Shown here piece by piece: positions 35,601 to 40,075 of a DNA stretch of 40,075 nt. Positions within the stretch are counted from its first letter, which is position 1; each line of letters starts with the position of its first letter. The DNA is from Candidatus Lactobacillus pullistercoris (GTDB taxonomy: Bacteria; Bacillota; Bacilli; Lactobacillales; Lactobacillaceae). Location of the stretch: NCBI GenBank assembly GCA_018883635.1, contig JAHLFT010000043.1, positions 1-40,075 of the forward strand, in the 5' to 3' direction. Below the pieces are notes generated by a model. The model did not search any database. It was given only the letters and a program-made list of their open reading frames with translations, and was not told where the DNA came from. Position numbers and translations under genes: made by a program.

Positions 35601-35616
35601 TGTTACACATGAAACA
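35601..35616. repeat. parS-like 16-mer, copy 2
   Basis: This is identical to the site at 10935-10950 (21 bases match with the flanks). It lies just after the stop codon of the minus-strand hydrolase gene, before its terminator, and about 14 kb right of the dnaA-dnaN gap. The gene context is the same as for copy 1. Confidence 0.5.
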
Positions 35617-35619
35617 TTC

Positions 35620-36861
35620 TTATTCTTGTTCGGACTTTCCAAAGCTGAAATGACGATTTGAATGCTTATGTTCCTTAAAAAGCTTCGGATCAAGTTTAAT
35701 ATTGGGTAAACTTTGATCGTAAAATTCAAAGAAAATTGGCGCTTTTCTTGAATCGCCAATTTTTGGATAATATTGAAATGGCCCATCGATAAAAGGTAAA
35801 TTAAGGTTACTGCGATAAGTTGACCAAATATCTGTAAACATACTATTGAAAACCTGTCTGAGTTCTGGCTCAAGCGACATAATTACGCGGCCAAAGCGAT
35901 AAGTTCCAAGTAATTTGTGAGTTGTCAATTGGTTAACATCACTGATGTTTGAATTTTCAAATGCTTCAAAGAGAGCGGAGAACATTTCACCACGTTTAGT
36001 ATTAGGGATAGAATGGTTGAAATGAATTAGAGCGTGGCGAATAACGCGGGCACCGGTTGAAAGTCCATCGGCTAAAACAAAGCTATCGCGACCAATATTC
36101 CAGCGTCGAGGGTCATGTTGCTCTCTCATTGAGGCATCACTTTTAATTATTAAAGTTCGCTCCGGATGGTCGAGCATTGCACCAATAATTGAACTCTCTG
36201 GGAGATATGTTTTCATTTTGGACATTGCTCTCTTAAAGCCAGCGCTGGTAAAAACTTTATGATAAAATCCAGGTCCATCAAAATTTATTGCTTTAATAAC
36301 TCGATCTTGAATATCAGGTTTTACAGCGCTTAAAGCAAATTGGGCGTAATTGCCACCTTTAGAATGACCTATTAAGTAAATTTGATCATTAGGAAACTTC
36401 CTCGCAATATCATTTAAGTAATTGGCAGCAACATTTTGACCATAAACTTCTGGAGTGAAATTCATAATCATGTCTTCATTCCAGCCGATCATCGAACTGT
36501 CCGTGCCACGGTAAGAAATAGCGATAGTATTATCAGTGATACGAAAAGTTGCTGCTGTAAATTGAAGGGGACGGGGTTCTCTTTCCATTCGGTTAGTCCA
36601 GTTCAAAATTTCAAGATTGCCAAGTCGGGGTGCTTTAGGTAAAAGCCAGATTTCGGTACCTGTTTCATCATGCATTTGATGTTGAAAAGAAGGTAAATCA
36701 TGTAATCGCTCAGCGGCTTCTTTTAGCGTGTGTCCTGCTGCAGATTTATCAACGGGTAAGTATACTAAAGATGCTAAAAGCGATGCGTCTACGCTGTTAA
36801 ATGGCTTTTCTTTGAAAGTTAAGTCACCACGCCAGCGTAAATATTCAAGGGAATTAGCCAA
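35620..36861 (-). CDS. DUF2974 (Mbeg1-like) alpha/beta hydrolase
   Basis: The 413-residue protein contains the lipase-type nucleophile elbow GHSKGG (about 165-170, with the serine as likely nucleophile) after the strand-helix IAISYRGTDSS, where RGTD resembles an oxyanion segment. This is the pattern of the DUF2974 family. It has no signal peptide and is therefore likely cytosolic. The substrate is unknown; a serine hydrolase or esterase activity is inference. The C-terminal 90 residues are basic and aromatic without a known domain. The gene is a single unit between terminators, with GAAAGGA before the ATG. It is followed by the second parS-like 16-mer. Confidence 0.82.
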   Translation of the reverse strand: MANSLEYLRWRGDLTFKEKPFNSVDASLLASLVYLPVDKSAAGHTLKEAAERLHDLPSFQHQMHDETGTEIWLLPKAPRLGNLEILNWTNRMEREPRPLQFTAATFRITDNTIAISYRGTDSSMIGWNEDMIMNFTPEVYGQNVAANYLNDIARKFPNDQIYLIGHSKGGNYAQFALSAVKPDIQDRVIKAINFDGPGFYHKVFTSAGFKRAMSKMKTYLPESSIIGAMLDHPERTLIIKSDASMREQHDPRRWNIGRDSFVLADGLSTGARVIRHALIHFNHSIPNTKRGEMFSALFEAFENSNISDVNQLTTHKLLGTYRFGRVIMSLEPELRQVFNSMFTDIWSTYRSNLNLPFIDGPFQYYPKIGDSRKAPIFFEFYDQSLPNIKLDPKLFKEHKHSNRHFSFGKSEQE

Positions 36862-36922
36862 GGTAATCGATCCTTTCTAAAAAGTAACATCTTTATTTTA
36901 ACAGTAATTCTTGATGGTAGAA

Positions 36923-36953
36923 AAAAAGAGGACTTTTGCGTCCTCTTTTTAAG
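36923..36953 (-). terminator. Terminator of the MgtC/SapB-family gene
   Basis: An 11-bp perfect stem (36923-36933 with 36940-36950) has a long A-run at 36921-36927, which is a T-run on the minus strand. It lies 12 bases after the stop codon. Confidence 0.88.
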
Positions 36954-36961
36954 TGAATCTT

Positions 36962-37672
36962 TTATCTTCCGCCACGGGTATAACTTATTCGAGTAATATC
37001 AGGGTACTTGCGTAAGGCCATGATAATTTCATTTTCATCTTTTTTATTATTGATAATTCCATCAACGTTAAAGATAATTCGCTCATCACTAACATCAAGA
37101 ATTTTGACGGAAACATTTTCAACTTGATTTTCTTCAAGTTCTTCTTGAATTTTAGGTAAAACTTTTTGTTTATTTACTGCTTCAATTTGGATATTAAAAC
37201 GAACATGAAGAATAATTTTATTAATCAAGGTGTCATCGTGAAATAAAACCTGAATTATAAATAAAAATGCTGTGGCTAGCATCCCGATGGAGTACATGCC
37301 AGCACCGATCGCCATTCCGATTGCCGAAGTAGCCCAGACACCAGCCGCTGTAGTTAAACCAGAAATTTGTTCACGGCGAACTAAAATTGTACCGGCACCG
37401 ATGAATGAGATCCCGGTTACGATTTGGGCAGCGATTCTGGATGGGTCGAGGGCGATATCATGCATATTCAGAAGATCGGCGAATCCATATTTAGATACGA
37501 TCATGAATAAAGCAGAAGCAATTGCTACAACAATGTGGGTTCTGACACCAGCACTTTTTCGCTGAATTGCACGTTCGTAACCAATGATGGCACCGCAGAT
37601 CGCAGCAATGATAATTCTAAGCAACCAGTCAAGTTGGACTTGAAGAGGTGCTAAACTTCCTAGACTGGTCAT
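36962..37672 (-). CDS. MgtC/SapB-family membrane protein
   Basis: The 236-residue protein has five predicted helices in the first 145 residues. These include the family motif GAIIGYERAIQRKSAGVRTH and the segment GISFIGAGTILVRREQISGLTTAAGVW, broken in the usual places. A cytosolic ACT-like domain (about 150-236) follows. MgtC of Salmonella acts on membrane energetics and growth at low magnesium; in lactobacilli the role is unknown. A GAGAGG site lies upstream of the ATG. The gene stands alone between a terminator and the tRNA-Thr promoter region. Confidence 0.9.
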   Translation of the reverse strand: MTSLGSLAPLQVQLDWLLRIIIAAICGAIIGYERAIQRKSAGVRTHIVVAIASALFMIVSKYGFADLLNMHDIALDPSRIAAQIVTGISFIGAGTILVRREQISGLTTAAGVWATSAIGMAIGAGMYSIGMLATAFLFIIQVLFHDDTLINKIILHVRFNIQIEAVNKQKVLPKIQEELEENQVENVSVKILDVSDERIIFNVDGIINNKKDENEIIMALRKYPDITRISYTRGGR

Positions 37673-37767
37673 AAGATCATCCTCTCTAATATTTACTTAT
37701 CACGTATCTTATTTTAGTATAATTATTCTTGAATTACAGGGAAAAGCAAAAAAATATAAAAAAGGAC

Positions 37768-37796
37768 TTGCATCCACGCTGTATATATGGTTTAAT
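37768..37796 (+). promoter_or_regulatory. Promoter of tRNA-Thr
   Basis: TTGCAT (37768-37773) and TTTAAT (37791-37796) have a 17-base spacer. The tRNA begins 35 bases further on. Confidence 0.6.
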
Positions 37797-37831
37797 TAAT
37801 ATCGTTGTCGGATAAAGGCAATATAAAAGTT

Positions 37832-37904
37832 GCTGACTTAGCTCAGTTGGCAGAGCACGTCACTAGTAATGATGAGGTCGGAGGTTCGAATCCTCTAGTC
37901 AGCA
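37832..37904 (+). tRNA. tRNA-Thr, anticodon AGT
   Basis: The 73-base cloverleaf has a perfect 7-bp acceptor stem (GCTGACT with AGTCAGC), D-arm GCTC-GAGC, anticodon stem CGTCA-TGATG, and T-arm with TTCGAAT. The loop CTAGTAA places AGT at 37865-37867, reading ACU and, after A-to-I editing, ACC. G1-C72 and C2-G71 agree with threonine identity. The discriminator is A, and CCA is not encoded. Confidence 0.95.
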
Positions 37905-37926
37905 TTAGAAAGATTTATTTTTAATG

Positions 37927-37979
37927 ATTAACCTTCATTTATCAACGTTTTACGAAGATAAGTAAAGGTTAATTTTTTG
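37927..37979 (+). terminator. Terminator of tRNA-Thr
   Basis: The arms 37927-37935 and 37965-37973 pair over 9 bp, with a further TTATC/GATAA pair inside, followed by Ts. Confidence 0.8.
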
Positions 37980-37995
37980 CTATAGATAAAAATAA

Positions 37996-38097
37996 TGCAC
38001 ACAAAATGCACACGTTTTGAAGTGTGTGCACAGAAATTATTTAAAGGGTAAAACGAAGGTTATAATGACGGGCTTTAAGCTCGTTTTTTTGTGTGCA
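37996..38097. repeat. Cluster of four TGCACAC/GTGTGCA repeats next to the tRNA
   Basis: TGCACAC occurs at 37996-38002 and 38007-38013, and in inverted form at 38024-38030 and 38091-38097. No gene covers this stretch (37905-38245); otherwise it holds the tRNA terminator, an orphan terminator and the leader of the next gene. Direct and inverted arms beside a tRNA recall sites of integrase-type elements, but no integrase is present. Confidence 0.45.
38068..38090 (+). terminator. Orphan terminator
   Basis: The arms ACGGGCTT and AAGCTCGT (38068-38075 with 38077-38084, one wobble) are followed by a T-run. No gene ends in front of it, which suggests that something was lost here. Confidence 0.7.
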
Positions 38098-38245
38098 GGA
38101 AGATGCTTTTATATTAAAAGAAAGAAAATAAATTTATTTGCAACATAACTTTCGATTTCGAAAATTTCGGGAAAGTGTTTTTTATTTGAACTATAATAAT
38201 AGTAAAAAGTCCAAAAAAGATAAGAAAATGATATGGAGGATAATT

Positions 38246-39550
38246 ATGAAGAAACATGTGAATTTAATTGCTACTTCATTGTTAAGCGCCAGCTTAGTTC
38301 TTGGCGGCGTTGGCTCCGTGATGGTGTCACAAAATCAAGATGTTGTTAAAGCTGCACAAACTGAAACACAAATCAGTCAAGCTCACCAAAACGCTATCAA
38401 AAAGGCTGATGCTGGCGTTAAGAAAGCCGTATCTGCTAAAGTTAGACGTAAGAGTCGTCGCATTGTCAACAAGTACGTCAATAATGCTGCTAAACTTATC
38501 AAACGTGCTAAAACTAGCAAAAACGATGACATTTCACTCAGTCAAACTAAAACTGCTTTGACTAAGATTTTAAACACGGTTAAGCACCCCGGCATTGCTC
38601 ACATGATGTCAGCCAGAAAGGCTATCAATGCTGTTTCAAGTAAGTCAACTCGCAATAGTCTTGATCGACGTTATACTCGTAACATGGCTAAATTTGTTAG
38701 TCATTCAACCCACAAGAGTCAAAAGACTGTTTTGAGTCAAACTAATCCGGTTGCTAAAGTAAAGGCTAAGAAAGCAGTTACAAAGAGTAATAAAACATAT
38801 ACTAATAATCCATTAAATCGCAAATTAACTGAGGATGATAGATTAGCCGTTAAAGCTATTAATGACGAAATGGAACATTCTCATACACTATCACAATTGG
38901 AAAAACTATCTAAAACAAATAAATATTACAATAACAATTCTACAATGGGACCATTCTTAGATGATATTCAAGATGGAAAATACTCTTGGTCCGATATTCC
39001 AGGAAAAGATAAAATGGATAAATTGAACAAATTAGCCGATCACTTGGGTGTACATATCACATCTAATGGTAAACATTGGACTATGAGTGAATTGAATAAA
39101 CTTGACCATCAAGAAAATAGATCAAGACGAGCTCGTATTAAATCTCAATGCTATCAAAAATATGCATTTTCACACTGGGTTAGTTATTTGACAAATGATC
39201 AACCTGATAATATTGCATTAGCAACAGATATGCTTGATGGCCTTGATAATGAATCTAAGGCATTGTCTGAATTCCACCGCTTAGCTGATACTAAGAAGCA
39301 AAAAGCACAACGCGCTAAAGACAGAAAAGCAGACGAAGAAGAAAGCTTTGAAGGTGAAATTTATGATCCTAAGACCGGTAAGTTCATCGATACCACTAAA
39401 GAATATAAGAAGCTTGTTAAATCAGGTATGAGCCGTCAAGAAGCCCAAGATAAAATCAGTGAAGAACATTACGATAAGAACATTTCTGCTCAAGAAGCAC
39501 AAGAAAACGAGATTCGTAATCAAAATCTTTGGGGCCAATTCTTCCACTAA
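38246..39550 (+). CDS. Secreted lysine-rich protein of unknown function
   Basis: The 434-residue product starts at ATG 38246, with GGAGGA 5 bases upstream; an in-frame TTG at 38138 would add 36 residues ahead of the signal peptide and was rejected. A Sec signal peptide (MKKHVNLIATSLLSASLVLGG, cleavage after VKAA near residue 37) leads to a basic, helical region (about 40-190) with many Lys and Ser and then a more mixed part (190-434) with one Cys. No LPxTG, LysM or S-layer anchor was seen, so the protein is probably released or held by charge. I recognise no family. The terminator behind it is strong and the leader is long, in line with a well-expressed single gene. Confidence 0.8.
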   Translation: MKKHVNLIATSLLSASLVLGGVGSVMVSQNQDVVKAAQTETQISQAHQNAIKKADAGVKKAVSAKVRRKSRRIVNKYVNNAAKLIKRAKTSKNDDISLSQTKTALTKILNTVKHPGIAHMMSARKAINAVSSKSTRNSLDRRYTRNMAKFVSHSTHKSQKTVLSQTNPVAKVKAKKAVTKSNKTYTNNPLNRKLTEDDRLAVKAINDEMEHSHTLSQLEKLSKTNKYYNNNSTMGPFLDDIQDGKYSWSDIPGKDKMDKLNKLADHLGVHITSNGKHWTMSELNKLDHQENRSRRARIKSQCYQKYAFSHWVSYLTNDQPDNIALATDMLDGLDNESKALSEFHRLADTKKQKAQRAKDRKADEEESFEGEIYDPKTGKFIDTTKEYKKLVKSGMSRQEAQDKISEEHYDKNISAQEAQENEIRNQNLWGQFFH

Positions 39551-39578
39551 AATATATCATCATCCATATCAATTTCTT

Positions 39579-39613
39579 AATAGACGTTAAATAATTTAAC
39601 GTCTATTTTTTTA
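39579..39613 (+). terminator. Terminator of the secreted-protein gene
   Basis: A perfect 13-bp stem (39579-39591 with 39595-39607, loop TAA) is followed by Ts. Confidence 0.93.
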
Positions 39614-39635
39614 TTTTCAAGGATAGTTCATTGCT

Positions 39636-40075
39636 TTGTCGATGTATCATGATCTTGGTCATTTTGACCCGTATGAGATTATTAACCATAAGATTATTAT
39701 CGTGATTCAAAAAAACTTTGAAACATCACGTTCCTTTTAGTCAGCTAATTCCAAAATTAGAAGATGCCGATTTAAGGGTGAAAGTGACTACTGATGCTGT
39801 TTATGTAGAGATTGGCAGTGATGACAATTTAGTCCAATTACGTAAAGTTTCTGATCATGAAATTGTTTGTCGTCTCGCTGATAATTCTGATGATGATAGC
39901 CCTGTGATTGTTGAAAACAAAATATGTGTGATGTAATCAAGCTGATGAATCCTTTAACAACAGGCTTAAGCGGAAAACCAAGCCTAAAACAGAATTTCCA
40001 ACTGAGCAGTCGCTTGACACCTTTATTGGAGTTCAGGCAATGGATTACAATGACCGTTACTTTAACAGGATTCAT
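39636..40075 (+). pseudogene. Frameshifted remnant of an unrecognised gene, running off the window
   Basis: Three consecutive stretches read like one protein in successive frames: 39636-39739 (SMYHDLGHFDPYEIINHK start), 39706-39936 (FSQLIPKLEDADLRVKV core) and 39932-40075 (NQADESFNNRLKRKTKPKTE, open to the window end). The first shift falls at a run of seven As (39709-39715). The second lies near 39932 and is not at a homopolymer. AAGGA (39619-39623) may be the ribosome binding site of a TTG start at 39636. No family was recognised. It could be decayed or carry sequencing errors; the third segment may also be a separate gene fragment. Confidence 0.45.

Noticed and set aside
37996-38030. TGCACAC repeats as a short CRISPR array
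   Set aside because: Units are 7 bases, spacing is irregular and orientation is mixed; no cas genes are present.
39788-40075. 95-codon minus-strand frame at the right edge
   Set aside because: Low-complexity His, Cys and Gln-rich product, opposite to protein-like plus-strand segments, with no start signal.

Overview
The window is chromosomal DNA around the replication origin of a low-GC Lactobacillus. Gene order (pox, mnmG, mnmE, yidC, rnpA, rpmH, oriC, dnaA, dnaN, yaaA, recF, gyrB, gyrA, rpsF, ssb, rpsR, gdpP, rplI, dnaB), AT-rich codon use and a secreted helveticin J-like protein point to the L. gasseri/L. johnsonii group. The species is inferred from gene content and was not tested by alignment.

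Left part (1-9250): the end of an unknown gene; a secreted class III bacteriocin-like protein; a copper operon (copY, two small cupredoxin-like genes, a CPC-type copper ATPase) behind a promoter with two perfect cop boxes; a convergent Crp/Fnr (Flp-like) regulator with a perfect FNR-type palindrome at its own promoter; a divergent CHRD/SodC-like protein with an EF-hand loop; a PLP enzyme of the aluminium-resistance family; and an MFS transporter behind a possible 12-codon leader peptide.

Origin-proximal left arm (9258-19422, all minus strand): a ClC antiporter with an RCK_C domain, 6-phosphogluconate dehydrogenase whose NADP motif is altered, pyruvate oxidase with an unusual repeated acidic tail, then mnmG, mnmE, yidC, rnpA and rpmH. 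Right arm (19881-34915, all plus strand): dnaA to gyrA, the rpsF-ssb-rpsR operon, gdpP-rplI-dnaB and a ROK fructokinase. Genes point away from 19.4-19.9 kb on both sides, as expected for bidirectional replication. oriC is bipartite: a DnaA-box cluster upstream of dnaA, and boxes, four DnaA-trios and an AT-rich unwinding region between dnaA and dnaN.

Right part (34981-40075): a csbD-glsB stress pair, a minus-strand DUF2974-type hydrolase and an MgtC/SapB membrane protein, tRNA-Thr(AGT), a 230-bp stretch of short repeats and an orphan terminator, a lysine-rich secreted protein of unknown function, and a frameshifted remnant running off the edge.

The most noteworthy signals are the split cupredoxin/ATPase copper system, the FNR box beside the EF-hand/SodC-like gene, two identical degenerate parS-like 16-mers flanking oriC, the DnaA-trio element, natural substitutions at quinolone-determining residues of both gyrase subunits, the Ser-Ile-Asp cofactor motif in Gnd, and the duplicated tail of pyruvate oxidase. 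No CRISPR array, intact insertion sequence or rRNA gene was seen.
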